From a virus: a stretch of DNA of 64,000 nucleotides. This document shows, piece by piece, positions 9,181 to 17,074 of the stretch. Below the pieces are notes generated by a model, which worked only from the letters and a program-made list of their open reading frames with translations, did no database searches and was not told the origin of the DNA. Location: IMG/VR virus record IMGVR_UViG_3300028608_000008, positions 60,246 through 124,245 of that record, one strand, 5' to 3'. The position numbers and the translations under genes were made by a program. The first letter of the stretch is position 1, and every line of letters starts with the position of its first letter.

Positions 9181-9735
9181 ATGGGTTTAGGACTTCCTCC
9201 GATGAAGAAAAAGCAAAAGGAAATCACGTTCACTAGCCGGACCATCAAGTACGCGTTTCTGTCGAACCCGTTCCCGGCTGCGTTCATCGCCATGTTTGGC
9301 GGCAAGCCAGTTTTGTTTAAAAGCGCTGAGCACTACTACCAAGCGCACAAGACGAAAAACAAAACCTTCCGCGCCAAGATCATCAACGCGTTTGACTGGT
9401 CGAAGGCCAAGTATTTCGGTTCCGAGAAAGGCGGGGCGCCACTCGACCCTGCGTTCAACGAAAAGAAAGACAGCATCATGCTGAATGCCGTGGCGCACAA
9501 GTTTGCACAAAACCCAATCTTGCTTCGGTTGCTGCGCGATACCGGCGAAGCTACGTTGACCGAAGACGCGACGTGGGATGAATACTGGGGAACCGGGCGC
9601 GACGGAAAAGGTAAACGCAAACTCACCAAGATTCTCGCAAAGGTCCGCAGCATGACCAACGAGGAACTGGCGAAGTACCGCATCAACGCAAACCTCGATG
9701 ATTTGAAATTTTACGAAGGGAGTGACGACAAATGA
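9181..9735 (+). CDS. NADAR (YbiA-type) ADP-ribose/riboflavin-intermediate N-glycosidase
   Basis: 184 residues from ATG 9181, with GAGG five bases upstream. NADAR signatures are present in order: FLSNPFPAAF (26-35), FKSAEHYYQAHK (47-58, with the family Glu and the YQ pair), the M-x-x-A-x-x-x-K-F region (100-108), and the end block L-x-x-T-G-x-x-x-L-x-E..WGTGRDGKG (118-145). NADAR enzymes cleave N-glycosidic bonds: YbiA acts on riboflavin-pathway intermediates, while DarT-associated members remove ADP-ribose from guanine. It overlaps the HD-domain gene by four bases (ATGA), so the two are translationally coupled. A phage copy could undo host ADP-ribosylation defence; this is inference. Confidence 0.85.
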   Translation: MGLGLPPMKKKQKEITFTSRTIKYAFLSNPFPAAFIAMFGGKPVLFKSAEHYYQAHKTKNKTFRAKIINAFDWSKAKYFGSEKGGAPLDPAFNEKKDSIMLNAVAHKFAQNPILLRLLRDTGEATLTEDATWDEYWGTGRDGKGKRKLTKILAKVRSMTNEELAKYRINANLDDLKFYEGSDDK

Positions 9736-10511
9736 GACCGATGATTGGCAATTTCAGCGGCACCGTTACTGACGCGCACGGCAATACCAAAAAGATTCAC
9801 CACTTCCCGCAAGTCCTAGCCATTGCCCGTCTGCAAAAAGAAGCGCGCTTGCGTATCCTGCTCAAAGCCATCGGCCACCCCGAAGCACTCGACTACCTGA
9901 AAACCTACAACGTCGGTGCGGGCAACCTGTATCACAATACACAACATTGCATTGGCGTTGCTCATTACGCTGTTGAAATTGCGGCAACCGAAACCCTAAA
10001 CGATCCCCAATTTGCTGGTCTGGTACTGGGTGCCCTGTTCCACGATTTCCATCACACCGGTGGTAATCAACAAGTTCCAGATTCGCACAACATCGAAGCG
10101 GCTGTTTCCGGCCTGCACGAATACAAGGCCATGCTGCGCCAGAAAAATGTTGTCGAGTGGGTTAACTTCGACAAAGTGTTTCCAATCGCCGAAGAAGCAA
10201 TTCGTGTAACAGAGTTTCCGTTCATACACGAACCGAAAAACATTGTGCAGCAAATCATTCGTGACGCCGACCTGCTGTATGCGTCTGCCAGTGCTGACAC
10301 GCTGTACATTCTGGAAAGCCTGCGTTGCGAAATCATGAAGAAGACCGGCACCAACATCACCCCGGTCGATTTCGTAAAACAGCAACGTTCGTTCCTCAAG
10401 GCTGCGACCTTCTACACCGAAGCCGGTCGCGCAATGTTTGACGCCGTGGCGCCGCTGTCGCTGGACTTGCTGGAAGCCTACGCCAATTCGCAAGAGGATC
10501 ATAACGAGTAA
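9732..10511 (+). CDS. HD-domain phosphohydrolase, cyclic-nucleotide phosphodiesterase-like
   Basis: 259 residues; its ATGA start overlaps the NADAR stop. The metal ligands of an HD fold are present: H68 and H72 in YHNTQHC, H104-D105 in FHDFHHTGG, and the C-terminal Asp in IIRDADLLY (D178/D180). The YHN-x-x-H box followed by HD-x-x-H-x-G is the pattern of class I cyclic-nucleotide phosphodiesterases rather than of dGTPases or SpoT. It may hydrolyse a cyclic or modified nucleotide. Next to a NADAR gene, a role in removing a host alarm signal is attractive, but the substrate is not deducible. Confidence 0.8.
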   Translation: MRPMIGNFSGTVTDAHGNTKKIHHFPQVLAIARLQKEARLRILLKAIGHPEALDYLKTYNVGAGNLYHNTQHCIGVAHYAVEIAATETLNDPQFAGLVLGALFHDFHHTGGNQQVPDSHNIEAAVSGLHEYKAMLRQKNVVEWVNFDKVFPIAEEAIRVTEFPFIHEPKNIVQQIIRDADLLYASASADTLYILESLRCEIMKKTGTNITPVDFVKQQRSFLKAATFYTEAGRAMFDAVAPLSLDLLEAYANSQEDHNE

Positions 10512-10672
10512 TGGCCGAATCAGTTTTCTACCCAAAGAAAAATATTCGAATCATGAAAGGTTCGGAAGCGTGGGAAATCTATCACGACAAATCCGACAAG
10601 AATCGGAAGCGTCTGGATAAGCACCTCGACAAACTCGACCAAACGTGGCGCGACTTAGAAGGTCGCCAGTAG
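10511..10672 (+). CDS. Small charged hypothetical protein
   Basis: 53 residues; the ATG shares its A with the upstream TAA. Very rich in Lys, Asp and Arg, with a predicted amphipathic helix in the second half (KRLDKHLDKLDQTWRDLEG). The coupling to the HD gene and normal codon use support it as real. Function unknown. Confidence 0.65.
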   Translation: MAESVFYPKKNIRIMKGSEAWEIYHDKSDKNRKRLDKHLDKLDQTWRDLEGRQ

Positions 10673-10690
10673 TAATCGGAGACGGGCACG

Positions 10691-11170
10691 ATGCGACTCT
10701 ATACTGTAACAATGTGGTACGACGACGTGCCCGTTGACGAACACCTGATTCCGATTCCTTCCTTCGGCGAACCAAACTTTTATCGCTGGGGCGCCCGCTG
10801 GGAAACTTTCCGCAAACGCAACAACACTGATTTGTACAAGCGCACACTGGCCGCACATAAACCGGGAGGCGTGTACATTCCGCCACCGATTCGTGCGTCT
10901 GTAAAAGATAAAGATGATTGGGATTGGGATCGGCAGCATTTGATCGACTGTCTTCTCAAACACAATCAGCCAATTCCGAATGAGCCGGACTGGATCAAAC
11001 ACGACAACATGCTGGAATTCTTTGAGGCCGTTGGTTATGACGATAAAGCGCACCGGTGGATTCGTCCCGAAGATCGTGAAGCCCACTTTTTGGCAAAGGT
11101 TGGTTCACAGATGGACCTTGTTGCGCGCAACTTTGCAAACGATGCCAAAAGGTATTGTATCCGACGCTAA
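10691..11170 (+). CDS. Hypothetical protein
   Basis: 159 residues; ATG preceded by CGGAGACGGG. Rich in Trp, Asp and Pro (WYDDVPVDEHLIPIPSFGEP near the start), soluble, with no known motif. Overlaps the next small gene by 29 bases. Confidence 0.75.
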   Translation: MRLYTVTMWYDDVPVDEHLIPIPSFGEPNFYRWGARWETFRKRNNTDLYKRTLAAHKPGGVYIPPPIRASVKDKDDWDWDRQHLIDCLLKHNQPIPNEPDWIKHDNMLEFFEAVGYDDKAHRWIRPEDREAHFLAKVGSQMDLVARNFANDAKRYCIRR

Positions 11171-11300
11171 AGGCGAACAGGGAATTCAAGGCACCCCGCT
11201 GCGCGGTATCAAAGGCGGCAAAGTCGATCTAGAATTCGATTCGAAGTCCGTAACTTATAATCCGCGTGAATTCCGCGCCGATAAAGGACCACGTAAATGA
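11142..11300 (+). CDS. Small basic hypothetical protein
   Basis: 52 residues from the only ATG in the frame after the upstream gene's body. Gly/Lys-rich start (KGEQGIQGTPLRGIKGG), then DLEFDSKSVTYNPREFR. There is no clear ribosome site, so it may be translated by coupling, since it starts inside the previous gene and its TGA overlaps the next ATG. Unknown function. Confidence 0.6.
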   Translation: MPKGIVSDAKGEQGIQGTPLRGIKGGKVDLEFDSKSVTYNPREFRADKGPRK

Positions 11301-12319
11301 CTCTCATAAATCCTGATGCACAACTGACCAAGCGTGCCCCATTCACAATGCTGACGCCGAAACCAATCCTCCTTGACGGCCCGATCAAGGAACTGGATTT
11401 GGAAAAGCTGAAACCGCTGTGCTACTACATTTACGCCGACGCTACACCATTCGTTAAAGAAGACGTGTACCGCGATCCGAAAGAAGTCATTCCGGGTTTG
11501 CTGACGGATCACTTCAATCTCGTTTACAGCGAGCACCTTCCAAACTTCTGGCGCACTCTGAATCTGCCGTACCGGTTTGCAAATCTGGCCATAGCAACCC
11601 GTGATACGCTAATCAGCAATCGCATCAACTGCATTACCAACTATCCCGGCCGTGGCCCATTAATGCAAGGGCGCGAACTTTTCGGAACGCATATCACAGT
11701 TCCAGAACTTACTGTGTTTGCTTCATTGTTGTCGGAGATTTTCAATTTCGCTGACCACAATCCGAGCCTTGCCAACAACCTCGACGCACTTGCGCCAGAC
11801 GGTAATAAGGTGGCGTTGCATCACGTTTTCCACCATCTGGATTCGATGGTTCACAATTTGAAAGCGCGGGGCTTTCTGCCATTCGGCGTGAACGCAAATG
11901 TTTCGCTAAACAGGCACCCCACGCTGGTCTACACCCGTACAGCAACGGCAGAAGAACTTGCCGCCGATCCGGACACGCTTTCTTTCGAATACACAATTAG
12001 TCCGGGTGGCGTTCTGATTCAGGTCGGCACCATGGTCGCCTGTTTCAACTGCAACATGGAAAGTTTCGACCTGATTATTTTCGGTGATGCCAACACGCTG
12101 ATCGAAAACGTATTCGGTTACGACACCTTCGGTTCGTGGATGGACGAACAGACCGGTCAGCGCTACGTCCGTGTTTTCAACCACAGCATCGAAGTCCGCC
12201 GCATGCAACAGATGAAAGACGCCTGTGCGATTGCGGCCAATCTTGCTTTCCTGAATCCACTGGAACGCAAAGACGTAAACATTCCACTCAACATCACCCA
12301 CGCTGGAGTTCCAAAATGA
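11297..12319 (+). CDS. Hypothetical protein
   Basis: 340 residues; ATGA overlap with the upstream gene. Soluble, with a His-rich central patch (VALHHVFHHLDSMVHN) and later Cys residues (VACFNCNMESFD). No known catalytic motif could be assigned. The conserved-looking aromatic/Asn-rich central region (FANLAIATRD, CITNYPGRGP) suggests a folded enzyme or structural protein. Confidence 0.75.
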   Translation: MTLINPDAQLTKRAPFTMLTPKPILLDGPIKELDLEKLKPLCYYIYADATPFVKEDVYRDPKEVIPGLLTDHFNLVYSEHLPNFWRTLNLPYRFANLAIATRDTLISNRINCITNYPGRGPLMQGRELFGTHITVPELTVFASLLSEIFNFADHNPSLANNLDALAPDGNKVALHHVFHHLDSMVHNLKARGFLPFGVNANVSLNRHPTLVYTRTATAEELAADPDTLSFEYTISPGGVLIQVGTMVACFNCNMESFDLIIFGDANTLIENVFGYDTFGSWMDEQTGQRYVRVFNHSIEVRRMQQMKDACAIAANLAFLNPLERKDVNIPLNITHAGVPK

Positions 12320-12816
12320 GTAAACGCTATAAAAGCCGTCGCACTCTCACGGGCGAACCAACCGGTAAGCGCGTTCGCTGGTTGACCATTTCCGGCCGCA
12401 AAGCCAGTCTTTCGAAATCGGTCGTCAACAAAGATTTCGACCGCGAATTCCAAACCGAACTGGTGGCGCTGAATCACGTTTTCGGCATTTACGAAATCAC
12501 CGCCGACGGTTTGAAGTACGTGGCGTGGACCGGTCAAGTTGGCGTGTGCAAAGTCAAAGGCGAACGCCGCCATTGCGTTGCGGGAAATCTGTTTGTCAAC
12601 GATGACCCTGCGCGTGTCGTAATCTATTCGATGTTTGTTCCGTTTGGTTTGGAAGCTGAAACCGCAGCCGGTTACGCTGAGCGAATCAACAACGGCATGG
12701 CTCGCCCGCTGTTGCAGTGGATGCCACCAGCCGGTGCCATACTGGGCCGAGTCCAGTTGAAAAGTTTTGGAAAAGAAATCAGCGCTGGGTACAACGCCCT
12801 GAAAGCCACCGAGTAA
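12316..12816 (+). CDS. Hypothetical protein
   Basis: 166 residues; ATG 12316 overlaps the previous stop (ATGA). Basic N-terminus (SKRYKSRRTLTG..GKRVRW), then an alpha/beta body. No motif recognised. It ends the unit before the endolysin. Confidence 0.75.
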   Translation: MSKRYKSRRTLTGEPTGKRVRWLTISGRKASLSKSVVNKDFDREFQTELVALNHVFGIYEITADGLKYVAWTGQVGVCKVKGERRHCVAGNLFVNDDPARVVIYSMFVPFGLEAETAAGYAERINNGMARPLLQWMPPAGAILGRVQLKSFGKEISAGYNALKATE

Positions 12817-12849
12817 AAACGTTCGATTTCCTCTGATTTGAAGAATTTA

Positions 12850-12878
12850 ATGGTAGTGACACAAGAGGCCACTACCAT
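12850..12878 (+). promoter_or_regulatory. Hairpin covering the endolysin start
   Basis: ATGGTAGTG (12850-12858) is a perfect nine-base complement of CACTACCAT (12870-12878). The loop (12859-12869) carries the AGAGG Shine-Dalgarno sequence, and the start codon's A and T lie in the stem. This would slow initiation of the long endolysin form. Confidence 0.7.
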
Positions 12879-13590
12879 GCGTTCTATCATCGACCTGATC
12901 CTGTCTCTGTTTCGGAAAGCACCAGAACCAACCCCGGTTCCTGCTCCCGAACCTGCGCCGGTTACGGAAGAAAAATCTGAGGAAATCGAAATGCCTACTC
13001 CAATCATCGTGACCGGCTTCGTTAGCGAAAAGTTTGAATCGGGCGGTCGCGGCGTTTCCACGGTGAGCACCGGCAAAGGTGACAACGGCGGCGTTTCCTA
13101 CGGGAAGCACCAACTGAGCACCAACGCTGGCACCATGGCTGCGTTCTTGAAATCGGAATTCGGGAAACCGTTTACCGAGTTCAATGGTTACACTCCGGGC
13201 ACCACTGCTTTCAACGCGGTTTACAAAAGCGTTGCCAGCAAACGCGCTGATGAATTCGCGGCAGCACAAGCGGCGTTCATTCGGAAAACCCATTACGAGC
13301 CCCAAGCCGCAACGCTTGAAAAGGCCGGGTGGAATCTCGGTAAACGCCACCAAGCCGTTCGCGAAATGGTTTACTCGACGGCAGTGCAGTACGGTCCAAA
13401 CACTTCGGTTCTGCTGAATTGTTCTTGGCTTCCGTCTGATACCGACGAACAACTGATTATCAAAGCGCAGCAATTCAAAAAGCGCAGCGTTCCCACCTAC
13501 TTCAAGAAAAGCAGCATTGCGGTTCAGAAGTCGGTCGAAGATCGCTGCCAAAACGAACAGGCCGTTTTGCTGGCCTTCCTGAAAGGGTAA
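12877..13590 (+). CDS. Endolysin, VgrG3-like lysozyme-fold domain
   Basis: 237 residues from ATG 12877. Domains: a short amphipathic N-terminus (RSIIDLILSLF), a Pro/Glu linker (15-38), then a ~195-residue lysozyme-like domain with GFVSEKFESGG (Glu54 the likely catalytic acid), the STGKGDNGGVSYGKHQL loop and a C-terminal half matching the tail protein at the left edge. This domain is the VgrG3-type C-terminal hydrolase of phage and type VI effectors and cleaves peptidoglycan glycan strands. A second start, ATG 12991 with GAGGAA six bases upstream, would give a ~199-residue form without the N-terminus. There is no signal peptide, so it would need a holin or membrane disruptor for release. Confidence 0.82.
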   Translation: MRSIIDLILSLFRKAPEPTPVPAPEPAPVTEEKSEEIEMPTPIIVTGFVSEKFESGGRGVSTVSTGKGDNGGVSYGKHQLSTNAGTMAAFLKSEFGKPFTEFNGYTPGTTAFNAVYKSVASKRADEFAAAQAAFIRKTHYEPQAATLEKAGWNLGKRHQAVREMVYSTAVQYGPNTSVLLNCSWLPSDTDEQLIIKAQQFKKRSVPTYFKKSSIAVQKSVEDRCQNEQAVLLAFLKG

Positions 13591-13594
13591 CACC

Positions 13595-14074
13595 ATGCTC
13601 AAACTTCCGGCGCACGTTGCGGAATGGCATTACAAATCCGTTTCTGTTTGCGGGACCGACGTGGGGCTTTTGTCCGACGAAGACACTTGCAAACATTTGC
13701 AGGATCGCCAAGTATTCACCGATGCTGTTTGGGGACCGGATCGCAGCGACGAAAAGCCTATCGGTTTTCGAATCAAGAACCCGGTCGGCCTACTCGCCAT
13801 TGACCCGGACCTAAACGCACTGGCGCAACTGGCAGTGCGTTCCGGAAAGAAGTCGGATTCAGTTTTCGAACTGTTTACGCATTTGTTGATTCTGCTCAAG
13901 ATACCAACGGGCAAACAATCGCATACCGTGGTGCCAATCATTCGTGAAGCGTTGAAAGAACGTTACACGGTTGAATCGCAACACACTCACGAACTGTCTT
14001 TGCTCTGCGCAAACGTGGTTCGGGTTTTGCGGCGGTTGACCCCGAAGCTGTTGCTGGAAATGCCGAAAGGCTGA
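13595..14074 (+). CDS. Hypothetical protein
   Basis: 159 residues, four bases after the endolysin stop. Soluble, Leu-rich in the C-terminal half (FELFTHLLILLKIP; LLCANVVRVLRRL) without a clear membrane segment. Its position after the endolysin makes a lysis-related role possible, but there is no holin-like topology. An intrinsic terminator follows. Confidence 0.72.
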   Translation: MLKLPAHVAEWHYKSVSVCGTDVGLLSDEDTCKHLQDRQVFTDAVWGPDRSDEKPIGFRIKNPVGLLAIDPDLNALAQLAVRSGKKSDSVFELFTHLLILLKIPTGKQSHTVVPIIREALKERYTVESQHTHELSLLCANVVRVLRRLTPKLLLEMPKG

Positions 14075-14083
14075 CGAAGAACC

Positions 14084-14118
14084 GAAAGGGTGGCCCTAGT
14101 GCCGCCCTTTCTTCGTTT
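14084..14118 (+). terminator. Intrinsic terminator
   Basis: GAAAGGGTGGC and GCCGCCCTTTC pair around CCTAGT, followed by a T-rich tail (TTCGTTTC). The core is nearly the same as that of the terminator at 9140. It ends the unit just before the first promoter cassette. Confidence 0.82.
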
Positions 14119-14143
14119 CTGGATTCTGGAAAAACGCGTCGGG

Positions 14144-14260
14144 AAACCTCCCTTAGTCCGTAAGGGTAAGTCATTTCAAACCGAAGACGGCTATGGGATA
14201 ATGTCAATACTGGGGAGAAGCCTAGCCCGGAACATTACACTTACGAGTTAGAGGAAGTTT
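14144..14260 (+). promoter_or_regulatory. Promoter cassette A with inverted 21-base arms
   Basis: Left arm 14144-14164 (AAACCTCCCTTAGTCCGTAAG read in two parts: AAACCTCC, TTAGTCCGTAAG); right arm 14240-14260 (CTTACGAGTTAGAGGAAGTTT in inverse orientation); 75 bases between. An extended -10 (TGG-GATAAT, 14195-14202) starts 33 bases after the left arm, with TTTCAA 17 bases upstream as a weak -35. A weak hairpin (CTGGG/CCCGG, 14210-14230) lies between. The right arm's GAGGAAG also serves as ribosome site for the gene at 14265. Confidence 0.8.
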
Positions 14261-14264
14261 GAGC

Positions 14265-14567
14265 ATGAGCAAGAAGCCGAGCGTTTACATTGACCACACC
14301 GCCGACGAATTGTTTGTAGATTGCGCCGACGATTTAACCTACCGCGTTTCGGACCTGATCGAATCGCTGGTTGAAGACGGGTTCTGTCCGAGAAGCGCAG
14401 CGCTAGTTGATGCCGCGTGGGAATGGTCGAAACTTTGGGAAAGCGCGCACGACACAACCGGCACGCTGACCGCGCAATACCGAATCAACAGCGGGTTCTT
14501 CCACTGCGCGCAACCGTCACAGCGCACAATCGAACGCCGCGCAATCGCTGCATACTTCGGCGGGTAA
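14265..14567 (+). CDS. Hypothetical protein, first gene of cassette A unit
   Basis: 100 residues from ATG 14265, eight bases after GAGGAAG in the right arm of the cassette (a TTG at 14259 is less likely). Acidic first half (DHTADELFVDCADDL), Trp-rich middle, Arg-rich end. No known domain. Confidence 0.75.
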   Translation: MSKKPSVYIDHTADELFVDCADDLTYRVSDLIESLVEDGFCPRSAALVDAAWEWSKLWESAHDTTGTLTAQYRINSGFFHCAQPSQRTIERRAIAAYFGG

Positions 14568-14577
14568 ACATTCGCCA

Positions 14578-14593
14578 CGGGGCTTCGGCCCCG
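14578..14593 (+). promoter_or_regulatory. UUCG hairpin
   Basis: CGGGGC-TTCG-GCCCCG is a perfect six-pair stem with a stable UUCG loop in the gap between two genes, without a T-tail. It probably acts as an mRNA stabiliser or processing barrier rather than a terminator. Confidence 0.7.
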
Positions 14594-14642
14594 ACTCAAA
14601 CTCGTAAACTGCAAACAATTCAGATTTTTCGGAACTCATATC

Positions 14643-14786
14643 ATGTACGCCACTCAAGTAAAAACCAAGAAAGTCGCTGCAACAAAATCGTGGGAATGGG
14701 ACGCTGTGTTTGTGCAGGCTGATTCTGCGCACCAGAAAAAAGTGCAGGATGCCCAGCGCCGTTTCCGCAACGCAATCACCCGCTAA
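14643..14786 (+). CDS. Very small basic protein
   Basis: 47 residues starting MYATQVKTKKVAATK and ending FRNAITR. Lys/Arg/Gln-rich with one Trp pair (SWEWD). There is no strong ribosome site (CGGAACTCATATC). Support comes from coding-like codon use and from its stop being the start of the repeated leader AACTGTTTGGAAAACTGACC. Function unknown. Confidence 0.6.
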   Translation: MYATQVKTKKVAATKSWEWDAVFVQADSAHQKKVQDAQRRFRNAITR

Positions 14787-14804
14787 CTGTTTGGAAAACT
14801 GACC

Positions 14805-15029
14805 ATGCCTGACCAAAAACCGACCTGCCCATTCAGCACGCACATTTACCACTGCGATGATCCACGTTACGACGGAATGTGCGTTAACGGTGAATTGCTG
14901 GAAGAAGAATTCCCCGGCCAAGGTGTTTACGTGTGGTACAACGAAAACGGTGATGCTTTGGGTCGCGCTCGTATCGACGGCGCCAAAGCGTTTAAGGGCC
15001 AGTACGTCACCCCGATTGTTCGCGACTAA
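14805..15029 (+). CDS. Small hypothetical protein
   Basis: 74 residues. Its leader (stop codon, AACTGTTTGGAAAACTGACC, ATG) is repeated exactly before the next gene. Three Cys residues in the first 25 (C7, C17, C26), acidic, with a short strand-rich region (GQGVYVWYNENGD). No family recognised. Confidence 0.72.
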   Translation: MPDQKPTCPFSTHIYHCDDPRYDGMCVNGELLEEEFPGQGVYVWYNENGDALGRARIDGAKAFKGQYVTPIVRD

Positions 15030-15047
15030 CTGTTTGGAAAACTGACC

Positions 15048-15296
15048 ATGATTATTCTGACCATCCTCCTTTGGGCCGTTATTGTTTACCTGTTGCTGGG
15101 CTGCGCTGTTGTCAGCCTCGCTGTTTGGTTCTGGTACAAGACCGAGCGTGAAAGCGTCGAGTACCAATTCGACTGGTTGAAAAATGCCAGTTGGAAAATG
15201 CGTGGGGCCGCTGTTTTGTTGGCCGTGTGGTACGGCGTCATTTGCTGGTTGCCGATTGCGGCAGGCTGGATGACTCGCCCAACTAAATTCCGCTAA
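15048..15296 (+). CDS. Small membrane protein, two segments
   Basis: 82 residues. A strong hydrophobic segment (3-28, ILTILLWAVIVYLLLGCAVV..) and a second (about 53-73, AAVLLAVWYGVICWLPIAAG) flank a charged loop. Same leader as the upstream gene. Inner-membrane location is likely. Holin-like size but no diagnostic feature. Confidence 0.72.
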   Translation: MIILTILLWAVIVYLLLGCAVVSLAVWFWYKTERESVEYQFDWLKNASWKMRGAAVLLAVWYGVICWLPIAAGWMTRPTKFR

Positions 15297-15330
15297 CTGC
15301 AAACATTTCGATTCGACAAGGAGCCACACA

Positions 15331-16536
15331 ATGTCCACTAAAAGCATCGTCGCTGCAAACGATATCCTGCGTGCCAAACACCGCGTTGAAATTGTCCCGC
15401 GTGGCCGTGGTTTTGTTTTCCATCACATGGACCCGCACATTCTGGAACAAGACAAAGCTGTTCGCGAATACGCGCACGGCAAAAAGACCGCCGACCTGAC
15501 CGTCGAAGAACTGGTGCTGTACGGCGAACAATTCGCTTCGATCAAAACAGGAAAAGAACCCGTGACCACAAACATCGCACTCGCAAACATTTCGCTTAAA
15601 GAACACGGCGTCGAGATTCGCAAAACTGGTCGCACGTTTGTTTACGCGCATATTGACCCGGAACACGAAGCGCGTCACCCTGCGCAAAACCTGCGGGTCT
15701 ACATTGGCGAAAACGCTTCGATCAATGGCATTCGCCCGGTCGAGTTGATCGCGCACGGCGTCGAGTTTGTAGATTCGCTGCCTGACGAATCCCCAGTCCA
15801 AGGTGGCTCGACTGCCGACCTGAAATACAAAATCGAAACGACCGAAGTTGAAGCCGGTTGGAACGATTCCGGATTCCGTCACCGAGTTGTTTGCAGTGAC
15901 GGGCGTGTTTCCCGCTGGGCGCCGTACAGCGTGATTTCGTTCCTTGATGATTGCGCCAGCGTGCCGCCGTATTTCACCGATGGTAACGACAACAAAATCA
16001 TGACCGTGCGCGAAGCGTTTGCGCTGGTGGCCTACGGTGAAGAAACGCAAACAGTTGCGCAGCCGGGAACGCAAAGCGCTGTCGAAATGGAAGCGGTGGA
16101 CGAAGCCACGCCGACCGAACTGTCAGAACATCCGACCGCCCTTGTTTTCCGAAACATGAACGGCACCCGCGCCGGGTCGTTTGAGTTTGGCTGGATGTGG
16201 GGAGGCAGCGCCGTTGACAAACAACTCAACGTTTTGGCCGAACCCGACCGATTCGGAAAGTTGACGGATGCGGGTTCGCTTGTTTTGCCGGTGCATGAAT
16301 ACCTGTTGATTCTGGACGACACAAACCACTACTGGGGCACTGGCAAAACAATTGAACAGGCAATTACCGCCATGCCAAACAACATGGACACGCTGCCAAA
16401 CAATTGCTGCATCTACACCAGCCCCGCACCGATGACCGTGAACGAAAATGGTTGCGTGCGCGGAACCGGCAAACATATTCCGGTGCAAATCATGAGCAAG
16501 CTGGGCAAAACAATTCGCCCGGTGATGCCGAAGTAA
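15331..16536 (+). CDS. Hypothetical protein with internal duplication
   Basis: 401 residues; ATG after AAGGAGCC. Residues ~8-70 and ~83-150 are a tandem repeat: HRVEIVPRGRGFVFHHMDPH and HGVEIRKTGRTFVYAHIDPE, each followed by an acidic helix ending EL-x-x-[YH]G-x-[QE]F. The second half (from 150) is different, with WxxS/WGxG and two Cys near residue 360. No enzyme motif. The repeat may be a small ligand or nucleic-acid-binding unit. Confidence 0.75.
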   Translation: MSTKSIVAANDILRAKHRVEIVPRGRGFVFHHMDPHILEQDKAVREYAHGKKTADLTVEELVLYGEQFASIKTGKEPVTTNIALANISLKEHGVEIRKTGRTFVYAHIDPEHEARHPAQNLRVYIGENASINGIRPVELIAHGVEFVDSLPDESPVQGGSTADLKYKIETTEVEAGWNDSGFRHRVVCSDGRVSRWAPYSVISFLDDCASVPPYFTDGNDNKIMTVREAFALVAYGEETQTVAQPGTQSAVEMEAVDEATPTELSEHPTALVFRNMNGTRAGSFEFGWMWGGSAVDKQLNVLAEPDRFGKLTDAGSLVLPVHEYLLILDDTNHYWGTGKTIEQAITAMPNNMDTLPNNCCIYTSPAPMTVNENGCVRGTGKHIPVQIMSKLGKTIRPVMPK

Positions 16537-16538
16537 AC

Positions 16539-16586
16539 AGATAAACCCGTCTGGCGATTTGTGAAAGTCGCCAGTCTGGTTGAACT
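16539..16586 (+). ncRNA. Structured RNA element, copy 1
   Basis: Just after a stop codon. CTGGCGA (16551-16557) pairs with TCGCCAG (16568-16574); outside it AACC pairs with GGTT across a symmetrical CGTCT/AGTCT internal loop. The second copy (25685-25730) has CTAGCGA/TCGCTAG, a compensatory change in the stem, and the same flanks (AGATAAACCCGTCT and AGTCTGGTTGAACT). There is no T-tail. Confidence 0.65.
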
Positions 16587-16628
16587 GTCAGCCATTGGAC
16601 ATTCAAAACTGTTTGGAGGAATCTGTAA

Positions 16629-17072
16629 ATGATCTTTATCGCCGCGCTGGTGGACGCGCAAATGTCCAACGAAGATTTCCTGTTTGCGGTAAAACACAAC
16701 CCGCAATTCAACGGCATGAAATTCAAAGGCAACGTGGAAATGGCCGAGTGTTCGCAACCGGCTGGTCGCATGCGCCGCTTCATCTGGAAAATCTCTGACG
16801 AAGAAATCCATTCGACCGACGTAACGCTGGTTATCATGTTTAACCAAACCCTTGACCAGCGTTCGGTTGTCGATCACCAATTCATGCTGAGCCGCCGTCA
16901 ATCCGAGATTCAAGAATGTTTGGATTGGCTGGCCGACCAACTTCACCCGGTCGATGTTGAAACCCAGTTCCTCGAAAACGGCAACATCGCCTATCATCTG
17001 CGCGCCTGTGAAATCGAAAAGCTGTCGTCGGCATTCGCCTCGCACAAGCGCAAACTACTCAAGGAAGTCTAA
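16629..17072 (+). CDS. Hypothetical protein
   Basis: 147 residues; ATG with GGAGG eight bases upstream. Mixed alpha/beta, with a Met/Gln-rich middle and basic end (SHKRKLLKEV). The stretch between the RNA element and this start is about 40 bases. No family recognised. Confidence 0.75.
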   Translation: MIFIAALVDAQMSNEDFLFAVKHNPQFNGMKFKGNVEMAECSQPAGRMRRFIWKISDEEIHSTDVTLVIMFNQTLDQRSVVDHQFMLSRRQSEIQECLDWLADQLHPVDVETQFLENGNIAYHLRACEIEKLSSAFASHKRKLLKEV

Positions 17073-17074
17073 TA

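Noticed and set aside
14265-14567. TTG start at 14259 for the first cassette A gene
   Set aside because: ATG 14265 has better spacing to GAGGAAG.
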